A stretch of 43,835 nucleotides of DNA from Magnetococcales bacterium DCbin2 (GTDB lineage: Bacteria > Pseudomonadota > Magnetococcia > Magnetococcales > UBA8363), in contig PEAO01000010.1 in the NCBI GenBank assembly GCA_002753615.1, positions 1-43,835 on the forward strand. The letters run 5' to 3'. The position numbers and the translations under genes were made by a program. The notes beneath the pieces are model-generated. The model was not told the origin of the DNA. It ran no database searches and saw only the letters and a program-made list of their open reading frames with translations. Positions 35,063 to 43,835 of the stretch are shown piece by piece (the stretch's first letter is position 1; each line of letters begins with the position of its first letter).

Positions 35063-36037
35063 TTACAGGGAGACTGCGACTTTCTTGAGTCGGTAGAGGA
35101 AAGTATCCCGGGTCAGCCCCAACAGCCGGGCGGCGCGGCTTTTGTTTCCCGAGGATCGTTGCAGTGCCTGCTGAATCAGGTTTTGCTCCAGATTGGCGAG
35201 ATTGATTCCCTTTTCCGGGAGGTGAAGCAACACGTTTCCCCGTTCATCGTTCCAGGATTCTTTGGCCAGGATTTCTTTGGGGAGATGATGGGGTTCGATC
35301 ATTTCACCTCTGTGGAGGATGCACGTCCGTTCGCACCAGTTGCGCAATTCGCGAATATTGCCAGGCCAGAGGTAGGATTGAAGGATCTGAAGGGCTGGCC
35401 GGCTGATCACGGGCGATGGGGTGTTGTGCTGTTTGGAAAAGTTTTGGATGAAGGCTTCCAGCAACAGCGGGATATCCCCCTGGCGTTGTCGCAGTGGGGG
35501 GAGTTCCAAGGGGACAATGTTCAATCGGAAGAAAAGATCGGCGCGAAATGTCCCTTGTCGCACCATTTCGGCCAGGTCTTTGTTGGTGGCGGCCACGATT
35601 CGAACATCGGCACGAGAGACCTGGGGCTGCCCCACCACCTGACATTCACCGTTTTCCAAAAGCCTGAGGAGTTTGGGTTGAATGGAGAGGGGGAGTTCGG
35701 AGATTTCATCGAGAAACAGGGTGCCGCCGGAGGCACTTTGGACGCGCCCCGGTCGCCGCTCCATGGCACCGGTGAATGCCCCTTTGCCATGCCCGAACAG
35801 TTCGGATTCCGCCAGGGTTTCGGGGAGGGCGGCGCAATTGATGGAAATTAGTGGACCCTGGGCGCGACGACTGTTGGCGGCAATGTGATGGGCGATGAGT
35901 TCTTTGCCGGTACCACTCTCGCCGGTAATCAATACGGTCACATCCGTGGGGGCGAGCAACCCCACCGTTCTGAGAACGGCGAGAAATTCCGGGGATTCAC
36001 CAAGCAGTTGTGGTTCCAGTTTTTTCATTCGATACAC
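35063..36037 (-). CDS. Sigma54-dependent transcriptional activator (AAA+ and Fis-type HTH, no receiver domain)
   Basis: 324 aa; [25 protein letters not shown] loop, [50 protein letters not shown]-terminal [26 protein letters not shown]. Confidence 0.94.
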   Translation of the reverse strand: MYRMKKLEPQLLGESPEFLAVLRTVGLLAPTDVTVLITGESGTGKELIAHHIAANSRRAQGPLISINCAALPETLAESELFGHGKGAFTGAMERRPGRVQSASGGTLFLDEISELPLSIQPKLLRLLENGECQVVGQPQVSRADVRIVAATNKDLAEMVRQGTFRADLFFRLNIVPLELPPLRQRQGDIPLLLEAFIQNFSKQHNTPSPVISRPALQILQSYLWPGNIRELRNWCERTCILHRGEMIEPHHLPKEILAKESWNDERGNVLLHLPEKGINLANLEQNLIQQALQRSSGNKSRAARLLGLTRDTFLYRLKKVAVSL

Positions 36038-36765
36038 ATTTCAACCGGTTTTGCATGGGATGGATGCGCGTTTGTTTCATGTCCCAGATTTTGAAAAACA
36101 ATGAGCGCGGCAGAGAGGATGATCAAAATCCCCAGACCCCTTTTGAGTTTCAAGGAACGGCGGAACAAAAACATGCGACCGGAAAAAAAACCTGCCGCAA
36201 AAATGCCGGGTAACGTTCCCACACCAAACGCCATCATGGCGACGGCCCCTTGGATGGCGTTTCCGGTGGTGGCCGACCAGATGAGAACGGTATAGGTCAA
36301 TCCACAGGGAAACCATCCCCACAATATTCCAAAGACCACGGCACGAGCGATCGAATTTACCGGCAACAACGACCGGGCCAGAGGGTCAATGCGGTTCCAC
36401 AGACCGATTCCTGTTTTTTCCAACAGGGCGACTCCTGGCAGCCATCCGGCGATATAGAGACCGATCCCCACCAGGAATAAAAAGCTTATCCATAATAAAA
36501 CATTTGAATGGCCATGGTCTAGGCCAAAACTGCGCACCACCATTTCGCCGAAACTTCCGGCCAGGAAACCGGCGAGGGCATAACTGAGGATGCGACCACT
36601 GTTGTAGGCGGCCAGATATCCCAACAGGGTCCGGGGTTGCTCACGAACCGACAGGGGGAGACTCATGGTCAACGCGCCGACAATGGCCCCACACATGACC
36701 AAGCAGTGGGCACTGCTGAACAGTCCGGCGATGAAGAAGCTAATCCATTGAGAAGAGGTATGCAT
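36025..36765 (-). CDS. Sulfite exporter TauE/SafE family (UreH-type) membrane protein
   Basis: 246 aa; multi-pass; FIAGLFSSAHCLVMCGAIVGAL and WGWFPCGLTYTVLIWSATTGNAIQGAVAMMAFGVGTLPG are typical of the cytochrome-oxidase-associated TauE/SafE-like family. Confidence 0.85.
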   Translation of the reverse strand: MHTSSQWISFFIAGLFSSAHCLVMCGAIVGALTMSLPLSVREQPRTLLGYLAAYNSGRILSYALAGFLAGSFGEMVVRSFGLDHGHSNVLLWISFLFLVGIGLYIAGWLPGVALLEKTGIGLWNRIDPLARSLLPVNSIARAVVFGILWGWFPCGLTYTVLIWSATTGNAIQGAVAMMAFGVGTLPGIFAAGFFSGRMFLFRRSLKLKRGLGILIILSAALIVFQNLGHETNAHPSHAKPVEMCIE

Positions 36766-36984
36766 GATTGAGGCATCATTTCAGAATCATGGCACCAAGG
36801 CAAAGTATTTTGGGGTTTGAACCGATTTGAGCCTTTTAACACAGTGGTATGTTATTTAACACATATAGGTGGATTGATTTATATATATCACATTGAATGA
36901 ATACAAATTTTAATTGGACCCTATTTTGCGACATCCGTGGTTTCCAGATATCGCTTCTGCTTACCATCTTTAAGGAAGGATGCT

Positions 36985-39096
36985 ATGAAGAATCTGCTCG
37001 TGTTGTCTGCACTCTGCGCACTATGGGTCGTTCCGGTTCATGCAGCCGAGTCCTCCGATCCCGCTGCTTCCTCCGAAACACAATCCAACGTCATGGATGC
37101 CATTCTCGTTGAGGATACCCGGATAGTGGTCCCTTCCCAATCCACACTGATTTTGGAGGATCGGCGTAAGGGGCCGGTGACCGATGGCGGTGATCTTCTG
37201 AAAACCTTTCCTGGCGTTTCGGGTGGACGCATGGGGGGGCATGGGATGGAACCGACGATCCGAGGTCAGAATCAATCGCGGTTGAACGTGCTTTTGGATG
37301 GATCCTTCGTTCATGGGGGGTGCCCCAACCGGATGGATCCTCCCAGCTCTTATGGTACGTCGGAAACCTATGACGAAGTGGAGGTCATCAAGGGATCGCA
37401 GACGGTGACCCAGGGGAGTGGGGGGAGTGGGGGGACGGTGTTATTCAAACGACAGACCGAACGGTTTACCGATGATGCTTGGTATCGTGGCCGGGCGGGT
37501 GGTGGCTATCAGGGCAATGCCAATATTCGGGAAGGATTTTTCGATCTGGCTGTGGGCAATCCGACGGGTTATCTCCGCGCCATCAGCAACGTCAGCGTTG
37601 GGGATGATTATGAAGATGGTGATGGTCATGCCGTCCGTTCGGCCTATGATGAACGGACCGGTAATTTTTTGGTTGGCCTAACGCCGTCCAACACCTCCCT
37701 GCTGGAATTGGGCTACGAAGCGACACGGGCCAGGGATGTCCTGTATGCCGGTGCCGGCATGGATACGCCGCAGACGGATCATGATGCCTATCGGATGAAG
37801 TTTGGCCATCATGTGGGTGGAACCCTCTTGAAAAAGGTCCAGGGGCAGATTTCCTACTCGGCCATCGAGCATCTGATGGATAATTATAGCCTGCGGACAC
37901 CCCCATCCGCGACGATGGCCATGCGTGCCCCCTCCACGTCCGATACCTGGAGCGGCAGGATGAGCGTGGATTTGGAAAAGGGGCTTTTTTCTTCCACGCT
38001 GGGGGTGGATATTCAGGATAATCAACGCGATGCCGTCCGTTATCGGGGGACCACTGCGTCGGTCAACGCCGTTCAATCCTATCTATGGCCCGATGTCACG
38101 TTGACCGACGTGGGTGTTTTTTCCGAAGCGCAATGGCGTGTCAGCCCAGCGGAGCGTATCAAGGTTGGTTTGCGGTATGATCGTGTCGAGGTGGATGCCG
38201 ATAAGATCAATCTGGTTCCCAACGACACCATGGGTAGTGTGGCCAAACTGAGCGCGGCCAATCTCTATACCGCCTATTATGGTGCCGCGTCCTCGTCGGA
38301 TGAGGAAAACAATCTGGGCGGGTTGGTGCGCCTGGAGCGGGATATGCCCGGTGATCTGGGTATGATGTATTTGTCATTCAGCCGCAGTGTCCGTACCGCC
38401 GATGCCACGGAACGCTATTTGGCGTCCAACAATAATTCCAGCACCAGCAGCCGTTGGGTGGGTAACCCCTTCCTGGAACCGGAAAAACATCACCAGTTGG
38501 AAGTGGGTCTGCACATGAAGCATAACCCTTGGGATTTGGATACGAGCGTTTATTATAACGATGTGGCTGACTATATTCTGCGTGATCGGGATCACAATGC
38601 CCATGGTGCTGGGAATGCCACCATCTACCGCAACGTTCAGGCGACGCTCTATGGTGGTGAGATGTCTCTCAATCGCCATTGGGCACCCCAATGGACCAGT
38701 GGGGTCACTGTGGCGTATGTCCATGCGGACAATGATAGCGACAATCGCCCTTTGGCCCAGACGCCCCCTTTGGAAGGGGCTTTGACCACCGATTATGACG
38801 ATGGGGTGTGGAATGTTGGGGCAAAGTTGCGATTGGCGGCGCGACAAAATCGGGTTGACGCCGATTCGACCACCGGCAGTGGTGTCGATGTCGGGAAGAC
38901 GGCAGGATTTCAGACCACCGACCTTTATGCCGGTTATCTGCACGACAGTGGTATTCGTTTGAAACTGGGCGTCAATAATGTGTGGAACGAAGATTATGCG
39001 GAGCATCTGAATCTGAGCAATACTTTTGACAGCACCCAGGTCCAGGTGGATGAACCGGGGCGCAGCTTTTGGTTGACGGCGAGTATGGCGTTTTGA
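36985..39096 (+). CDS. TonB-dependent copper receptor (OprC/NosA-like)
   Basis: ORF 36937-39096, start ATG 36985 with signal peptide; plug GGHGMEPTIRGQNQSRLNVLLDGSFVHGGCPNRMDPPSSYGTSETYDEVEVIKGSQTVTQGSGGSGGTVLFKRQ is characteristic of the TonB-copper receptor family. Confidence 0.88.
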   Translation: MKNLLVLSALCALWVVPVHAAESSDPAASSETQSNVMDAILVEDTRIVVPSQSTLILEDRRKGPVTDGGDLLKTFPGVSGGRMGGHGMEPTIRGQNQSRLNVLLDGSFVHGGCPNRMDPPSSYGTSETYDEVEVIKGSQTVTQGSGGSGGTVLFKRQTERFTDDAWYRGRAGGGYQGNANIREGFFDLAVGNPTGYLRAISNVSVGDDYEDGDGHAVRSAYDERTGNFLVGLTPSNTSLLELGYEATRARDVLYAGAGMDTPQTDHDAYRMKFGHHVGGTLLKKVQGQISYSAIEHLMDNYSLRTPPSATMAMRAPSTSDTWSGRMSVDLEKGLFSSTLGVDIQDNQRDAVRYRGTTASVNAVQSYLWPDVTLTDVGVFSEAQWRVSPAERIKVGLRYDRVEVDADKINLVPNDTMGSVAKLSAANLYTAYYGAASSSDEENNLGGLVRLERDMPGDLGMMYLSFSRSVRTADATERYLASNNNSSTSSRWVGNPFLEPEKHHQLEVGLHMKHNPWDLDTSVYYNDVADYILRDRDHNAHGAGNATIYRNVQATLYGGEMSLNRHWAPQWTSGVTVAYVHADNDSDNRPLAQTPPLEGALTTDYDDGVWNVGAKLRLAARQNRVDADSTTGSGVDVGKTAGFQTTDLYAGYLHDSGIRLKLGVNNVWNEDYAEHLNLSNTFDSTQVQVDEPGRSFWLTASMAF

Positions 39097-39111
39097 TGAT
39101 CACGGAGGGCC

Positions 39112-39864
39112 GTGGCTGAAGCCATGGAGAATGGTTCAACGATTCGTATCTTGGCGTTTGTGCTGGCCATGGTGTTGCATGGGGCCGCAGTCTGGGGGAT
39201 GGTGCGGCACCCCCCAGACCGCCCTCCCAAGCTTGTGCCGACAGGGCTTTTTGAAATGGTGGTGTTGCCGGAGCCGAAAGAGCCGGTAGTTGGACCCCAT
39301 CCTGAGGCAGCAAAACCGTTACCGCCACCGGATGAAAAAGAGGAAATTTCGCCCGTTTCGGCACCGGACAGGGATCCTGTTTTACAGCGTCCAATTGCCG
39401 CGCCCCCCAAACCATCGCCCAAGGAAGGTTCATCGCCTCGTAAGAAGAATAAGGTATTGGCAAAACCTGCTCCTGTTTTTGCCCCGCCCGATGATGATGA
39501 GGAGGCGGAGGTGCCTGTTTCTCATCGGGATGATGGCGTTTGGAACCGGCCAACGGTTGCCGCTACGACGGCGGACGCAGTTTTTTCTCCGCCGCATGTT
39601 GGGGGTGCTGTGCAGAATAATCCCAAGCCGGTTTATCCCTCTTTGGCGCGGCGGCGGGGATGGGAGGGGCTGGTGTTGTTGCATGTGGAGGTGGATGAGA
39701 TGGGCCATCCGCAGCGTGTGGAGATTAAACAAAGTTCCGGTTTTCCCGTTCTGGACCGTGCCGCAGTGGATGCGGTGAATCGTTGGCAGTTTGTTCCTGC
39801 CCGGCGGGGAGGGGTAGCCGTTGGGGGTTGGGTGGATGTGCCTGTTCAATTTCGGTTGACGTGA
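39112..39864 (+). CDS. TonB family energy transducer
   Basis: 250 aa; N-terminal TM, Pro/Glu/Lys-rich linker, C-terminal [60 protein letters not shown]. Confidence 0.92.
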   Translation: MAEAMENGSTIRILAFVLAMVLHGAAVWGMVRHPPDRPPKLVPTGLFEMVVLPEPKEPVVGPHPEAAKPLPPPDEKEEISPVSAPDRDPVLQRPIAAPPKPSPKEGSSPRKKNKVLAKPAPVFAPPDDDEEAEVPVSHRDDGVWNRPTVAATTADAVFSPPHVGGAVQNNPKPVYPSLARRRGWEGLVLLHVEVDEMGHPQRVEIKQSSGFPVLDRAAVDAVNRWQFVPARRGGVAVGGWVDVPVQFRLT

Positions 39865-39880
39865 GGGATCAGGAAGAGCG

Positions 39881-40579
39881 ATGGATGAATCGGTATGGAC
39901 CTGGATTCAATGGTATGATGGCGCGGATAGGATTGTGCGGTTTGTCTTTATTTTTCTTGCTTTGGCATCTCTTTGGAGTTGGACGATCATTTTAGCAAAG
40001 GTGTGGCAGTTTTCCCAGGTTATCCGGCGTGAAAGAAAGCTCAATCGTTGTTTGGTTGATCCTTTCCGGGGGCTGGATTCTTTGGTGACGGCGGGATCAT
40101 CGCCGTCACCGACGATGGTTCTTTTGGAGCGGTTTAAGCAGGGGGTGTCTGTGGGGATTTTCCAGACGCGCCATGATATTGAATCCAACTTGGCGCAGAC
40201 GGTACGGGAACAACGGATTATTTTGGAGAACGGTCTTTCCGTCCTTGCCACCATTGGCAGTGCCTCCCCTTTTGTCGGTCTTTTGGGGACGGTCTGGGGC
40301 ATTATGCACGCCTTGGAGGCCCTTGGGAAACAGGCACTTGTGACGATGGATTTGGTGGCAGGTCCTGTGGCGGAAGCCTTGGTGGCCACGGCTGTGGGGC
40401 TGTTTGCCGCCATTCCTGCCGTGATGGGTTATAATTTTCTCATTCGCTATCTGCGCCGTATCATGACCATGGTGGAGAGTAACGCACTCCATATCGCCAA
40501 TCGCCCGATTGTGTACCCGGAAATGGATTCTGACGGGGAGACTTCAGTCTCCATCATGATGCCATGGATGCCGAGGTAA
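39881..40579 (+). CDS. exbB: ExbB/TolQ/MotA family proton channel
   Basis: 232 aa; [69 protein letters not shown]. Confidence 0.92.
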   Translation: MDESVWTWIQWYDGADRIVRFVFIFLALASLWSWTIILAKVWQFSQVIRRERKLNRCLVDPFRGLDSLVTAGSSPSPTMVLLERFKQGVSVGIFQTRHDIESNLAQTVREQRIILENGLSVLATIGSASPFVGLLGTVWGIMHALEALGKQALVTMDLVAGPVAEALVATAVGLFAAIPAVMGYNFLIRYLRRIMTMVESNALHIANRPIVYPEMDSDGETSVSIMMPWMPR

Positions 40580-40583
40580 AATC

Positions 40584-41006
40584 ATGGCCAGCGGACCTAT
40601 CGGCGAAACAGACCCCGATCAACCTTTGTCCGAGATCAACGTGACCCCGTTGGTGGATGTGATGTTGGTTCTTTTGGTTATTTTTATCATTGCCGCCCCG
40701 TTGATGGCCCAGGCACTCAAAGTGGATCTTCCCCAAGTTCATGCCCTCCCGGATGGTGAACAAACGGTGGTGGAACTGTCTGTGGATGCCACAGGGAGGG
40801 TGTTGGTGGATGGGAAGGTGACCGAGGAGGGGCGGCTTGGGGATTTGTTGAAAAGCAGACGGGAACAGCGGCCCGATGCGGTATTGCGTTTGGGTGGCGA
40901 TGCGGCCACCCCGTACCGGAAAATTGCCGAATTGTTGTCCCTGGCGCAAGGAGTCGGTTTTCGCCGCATCGCTTTTGCCACAGCACCGCCCAATCCTGTG
41001 CCATGA
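40584..41006 (+). CDS. exbD: ExbD/TolR family protein
   Basis: 140 aa; DQPLSEINVTPLVDVMLVLLVIFIIAAPLMAQALKVDLPQ. Confidence 0.93.
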   Translation: MASGPIGETDPDQPLSEINVTPLVDVMLVLLVIFIIAAPLMAQALKVDLPQVHALPDGEQTVVELSVDATGRVLVDGKVTEEGRLGDLLKSRREQRPDAVLRLGGDAATPYRKIAELLSLAQGVGFRRIAFATAPPNPVP

Positions 41007-41154
41007 AACGGGCAGGTTGATGGCTCGAACATGAATTTGTTGCGTCCACGTTAATCAGATATGCTTTACCTTCTTACGGTTTTCCCGCACAATTGGGTTT
41101 AAGTTGACGACGTATGCCGATGGCATGGCATACCCTTTTTGTCAGGAGAACCCC

Positions 41155-42471
41155 ATGTCGCAAGAAAAGGTCAGTAACCGTTGGTTGGTTGTTGTTGGTG
41201 CTGTTTTGATCCAGCTATCTTTGGGGGCTATCTATGCGTGGTCGGTGTTTACACCGGCGTTGCGGGCGGCTGGTTGGAGCAAGTTGGATACGCAGATCGT
41301 TTTTTCGGTTGGCTTGGCGACCTTCGCGTTGGTGATGGCTTTTTCTGGAAAGAGACTTCCTATTTGGCGACCGCATCGGCTGGCCCGGTGGGGGGGATTG
41401 ACGTTGGGTTTGGGGTATGTTCTCACGGGGGTGCTGGGTGGGGATGGATTTTGGCCGGTTCTCATTGGTGTCGGTTTGATTGGCTCGGCGGGTATTGGTA
41501 TGGGTTATGTTGTCCCCATTGCCGTTGGGATGCGTTGGTTTCCAGATCATAAGGGGTTGATCACCGGCCTTGCGGTTGCCGGTTTTGGATTTGGCGCATT
41601 GGGTTGGGTCAAGATCGCGGGCGACTGGGGCCACTTGATCGAGAGCGTGGGGTTGGCCAAAACATTCATGATTTATGGTGTTGCGTTTACCGGATTGATT
41701 TTTTTAGGTTCGTTATGGATGCACATGCCTTCGGCACAATGGTCTCCGGCGGGCTATACGCCGCCGCCGGTCCAATCGGGTGAAGGTGGGGAGAATTTTT
41801 CCATGACCGAGATGTTGCATACGCCACAATTTTACCTGATTTTCATCACGTTTACCGTCAGTGCCGGGGCGGGTCTCATGGCCATTGGTTTGATGAAGTT
41901 GTATCCCATGGAGGCGTTGCAGGCGGCGGGTTATAATCCTGTGCAGGCCAGTGCCATTGCGGGTACGGCGATGGCGGTCTTTTTCAGTCTTGCCAATGGT
42001 GTGGGCCGCATTGTTTGGGGGATACTCAGCGATTTGTTGGGTCGGAAGCGTTCGATTGTGTTGATGACGTTATCTCAGGGGGCGGTGTTTTTTGCTTTTT
42101 CATCCATGGCGGGCAACGAGGTTTTGCTCTATTTGGGTGCGACGCTCATTGGGTTTAATTTTGGCGGTAATTTTGCGTTGTTTCCGGCTATTACGGCGGA
42201 TGAGTTTGGCAACAAAACCATCGGTCAGAATTATCCACTGATTTTCCTTTCGTATGGTGTTGGGGGTATTTTGTTTCCTATTTTAGGCGGTCTTTTGGGT
42301 GACATGGGCGATTTTCCCCTGGCATTTTCCATTTGCGGCATGGCGTGTATCATGGGGGCGGGGTGTACGGCCATTCTTTTTCCACCGCATGTCGAAGAGG
42401 CGCACAAGCCGTTGAGTATGCATGGTTTTCTCCACCAGTTGCATGTATTCGATCACGAAATCAAGAAATAG
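41155..42471 (+). CDS. MFS transporter, oxalate/formate antiporter (OFA) family
   Basis: ORF 41104-42471, start ATG 41155 after AGGAGA; NRWLVVVGAVLIQLSLGAIYAWSVFTPAL..., WFPDHKGLITGLAVAGFGFGAL, NGVGRIVWGILSDLLGRKRSIV, FGNKTIGQNYPLIFLSYGVGGI. Confidence 0.9.
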   Translation: MSQEKVSNRWLVVVGAVLIQLSLGAIYAWSVFTPALRAAGWSKLDTQIVFSVGLATFALVMAFSGKRLPIWRPHRLARWGGLTLGLGYVLTGVLGGDGFWPVLIGVGLIGSAGIGMGYVVPIAVGMRWFPDHKGLITGLAVAGFGFGALGWVKIAGDWGHLIESVGLAKTFMIYGVAFTGLIFLGSLWMHMPSAQWSPAGYTPPPVQSGEGGENFSMTEMLHTPQFYLIFITFTVSAGAGLMAIGLMKLYPMEALQAAGYNPVQASAIAGTAMAVFFSLANGVGRIVWGILSDLLGRKRSIVLMTLSQGAVFFAFSSMAGNEVLLYLGATLIGFNFGGNFALFPAITADEFGNKTIGQNYPLIFLSYGVGGILFPILGGLLGDMGDFPLAFSICGMACIMGAGCTAILFPPHVEEAHKPLSMHGFLHQLHVFDHEIKK

Positions 42472-42489
42472 CTTGCTCGATTTCTTGTG

Positions 42490-42525
42490 AAAATGGCCGA
42501 GGCGTTGCTTCGGCCATTTTTTTTG
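42490..42525 (+). terminator. Intrinsic terminator of MFS gene
   Basis: AAAATGGCCGA-ggcgttgc-TTCGGCCATTTTTTTT; stem plus U-tract. Confidence 0.88.
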
Positions 42526-42536
42526 TCCGTTTACGT

Positions 42537-43529
42537 TTAAGAAGGCGACGTTTCCGTATCAGAAAAGACTTCATCCAATGATTGGGCATCTATCAATTGA
42601 AGGCTCCACGCTTCCAAGGAGGGTGGTTTGGCTTCGGCGATTTTTTGATTGGCCCAGTCGGGCAGGGTGCCAAAGCGACGATGCAACATGCGCGTTAAAA
42701 TCTTTGCCTCGCCGATTTGGATGCCTTTTTCTTCTCCGAGTTGCAGTCCTTTTTTCTCTCCAGCTTGTCGTCCAATCCGTTCAATGCTCGAAATGTAGGG
42801 CATTTTTTGACTCTCCTCAAAAGCAAAAATTTCCTTCCACAGCCTATTGTCGGCCTCTTCCGGCAGGTGAAGTACCCAGTCGATAAACTGAAAAAGCTTG
42901 ACGACCTGTTGACGGTTAAAACCTTTTTGATACAACTTTTTGATCAGATTCCATTTGGCTTGATAACGATCTTCCGTCTGGTATTTGCTCTTTTTGGCAT
43001 GGTGGTGCGCCAATGTGACGATTGCAAACGGATTGTTGGACTGTTCCAAATCCGATTCTGGGAAGTCCAACAGTTTGACTGCCGTAAATTGATAACTCTG
43101 TTTGGTTCCCCAAAGATCGTAACTGAATTCTGTGGGCCGCCAGCCGACCTCTTCATCTGCAAGGATAGCCAAACCGACGACCGGCACTTGATACAGATCG
43201 AAAGCTCGGTATTGGTAGACATACATCCTTAACTCAAAATCGGACTTTCTGTCTCCCTGGATTTCAATATGGATCAATACCCAGAATTCAACCCCATCAC
43301 GCCGCCACACTTTGACCAGCTTATCCATGCGTCGATCACCGATTTGCGATTCACGGGTGATGCGGGACAGTTCTTTGTCGAGGAACTCAAATCCTTGTTT
43401 CCAGTCAATACCCTCATAAGCCACCGGCAGGAAGAACGCCAGAAACTCAGGAAAATAGGCTTCCAGGATATCTTTCCATGGTGCGTCAAACGCATCGTTT
43501 GGAGGTTTTTCCATGTTTTGGCTGATCAT
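42537..43529 (-). CDS. Rpn family recombination-promoting nuclease/putative transposase with DUF4351-like tail
   Basis: 330 aa; DKLVKVWRRDGVEFWVLIHIEIQGDRKSDFELRMYVYQYRAFDLY (PD-(D/E)XK-type core) and C-terminal AKILTRMLHRRFGTLPDWANQKIAEA...LIDAQSLDEVF. Confidence 0.88.
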   Translation of the reverse strand: MISQNMEKPPNDAFDAPWKDILEAYFPEFLAFFLPVAYEGIDWKQGFEFLDKELSRITRESQIGDRRMDKLVKVWRRDGVEFWVLIHIEIQGDRKSDFELRMYVYQYRAFDLYQVPVVGLAILADEEVGWRPTEFSYDLWGTKQSYQFTAVKLLDFPESDLEQSNNPFAIVTLAHHHAKKSKYQTEDRYQAKWNLIKKLYQKGFNRQQVVKLFQFIDWVLHLPEEADNRLWKEIFAFEESQKMPYISSIERIGRQAGEKKGLQLGEEKGIQIGEAKILTRMLHRRFGTLPDWANQKIAEAKPPSLEAWSLQLIDAQSLDEVFSDTETSPS

Positions 43530-43540
43530 CGTCCGCTGGG

Positions 43541-43670
43541 TTATCCCATTTGTTCCATGCTTGAAGGGTAAGGCATTTTTGGGTTCTCCTCAAAGTTGAA
43601 AATTTTCTTCCACAGCCTTTTGTTGGCCTATTCCGGCAGGTGAAGCACCCAGTCATCAAAGCGGGATGGC
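43541..43670 (-). pseudogene. Fragment of a second Rpn-family gene
   Basis: Minus-strand RFDDWVLHLPE*ANKRLWKKIFNFEENPKMPYPSSMEQMG* aligns to FIDWVLHLPEEADNRLWKEIFAFEESQKMPYISSIERIG in the intact neighbour; nonsense codon at 43628-43630. Confidence 0.8.
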
Positions 43671-43778
43671 CTCAGGCGCGACGGCTTGTTTACCGCCTGA
43701 CGGATATCTTTGCCTGATGGGTGCGGTGCCAGGGCAATCGCATTTGAAATGAGCATATCCAAGTGTCTCGGAAATAAT

Positions 43779-43796
43779 AAATTATTAAAAGAAAAA
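43779..43796 (-). repeat. Right copy of window-end inverted repeat
   Basis: AAATTATTAAAAGAAAAA, exact reverse complement of 1-18. Confidence 0.55.
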
Positions 43797-43828
43797 AGGG
43801 GTCTGGGGGATTGCCCCCAGGGTTTTGA
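43793..43828. terminator. Terminator-like hairpin at window end
   Basis: AAAAGGGGTCTGGGGG-att-GCCCCCAGGGTTTTGACTTTT; same style as the 7196-7236 element (AAAAGGGTCTGG...). Confidence 0.5.
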
Positions 43829-43835
43829 CTTTTCT

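Noticed and set aside
34919-35851. 310 aa plus-strand ORF
   Set aside because: Antisense shadow of the sigma54 activator
36790-36805. TGGCACCAAGGCAAAG as a sigma54 promoter before the copper receptor
   Set aside because: Has TGGCAC but no TGC at the -12 position with GG-N10-GC spacing
36872-36890. TTGATTTATATATATCA as an FNR/CRP box
   Set aside because: Half-site spacing is 8 rather than 4 nt; AT-rich chance palindrome is likely
1-43835. CRISPR arrays, tRNA or rRNA genes
   Set aside because: No regularly spaced direct repeats and no recognisable rRNA or tRNA sequence was seen by eye; a tRNAscan-SE/Infernal run would settle small RNAs

Overview
The window looks like a Gram-negative chromosomal segment. 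Gene style and content suggest a flagellated proteobacterium, possibly Magnetococcales-like; that taxonomic guess is inference only. Left part (0.1-8.6 kb): glcD-like oxidase, a BON-domain lipoprotein (DolP/YraP-like), yraN, rsmI and an LpoA/LppC-like lipoprotein. This resembles the enterobacterial rsmI-lpoA-yraN-diaA-dolP neighbourhood, but a decayed nuclease-like gene sits in the position of diaA. Next come a Panacea-domain toxin-antitoxin-like pair (8.9-9.8 kb) and a co-directional nine-gene minus-strand signalling cluster (9.9-20.3 kb) built around kaiC with two different kaiB genes, three histidine kinases, a PAS-GGDEF protein and two response regulators. One of these regulators has a receiver domain fused to a C-terminal helical domain that, by eye, aligns almost without gaps to the KaiA C-terminal domain. 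I consider this the most interesting candidate system here. Then come a small multicopy DUF1640-like coiled-coil family, a decayed YhcG/DUF1016 nuclease, suhB, and a late flagellar cluster (22.8-33.9 kb) with flgK, flgL, two fliW-flagellin pairs, fliD, two fliS genes and a fliT-like ORF. Two sigma54-type promoters precede this cluster, and a receiver-less sigma54 activator lies nearby. The right part has hsp20, a TauE/SafE-family membrane protein, an OprC-like TonB-dependent copper receptor with TonB/ExbB/ExbD, an OFA-type MFS transporter, and an Rpn-family nuclease beside a decayed paralog fragment. All calls come from reading translations and motifs by eye; no database search was run.
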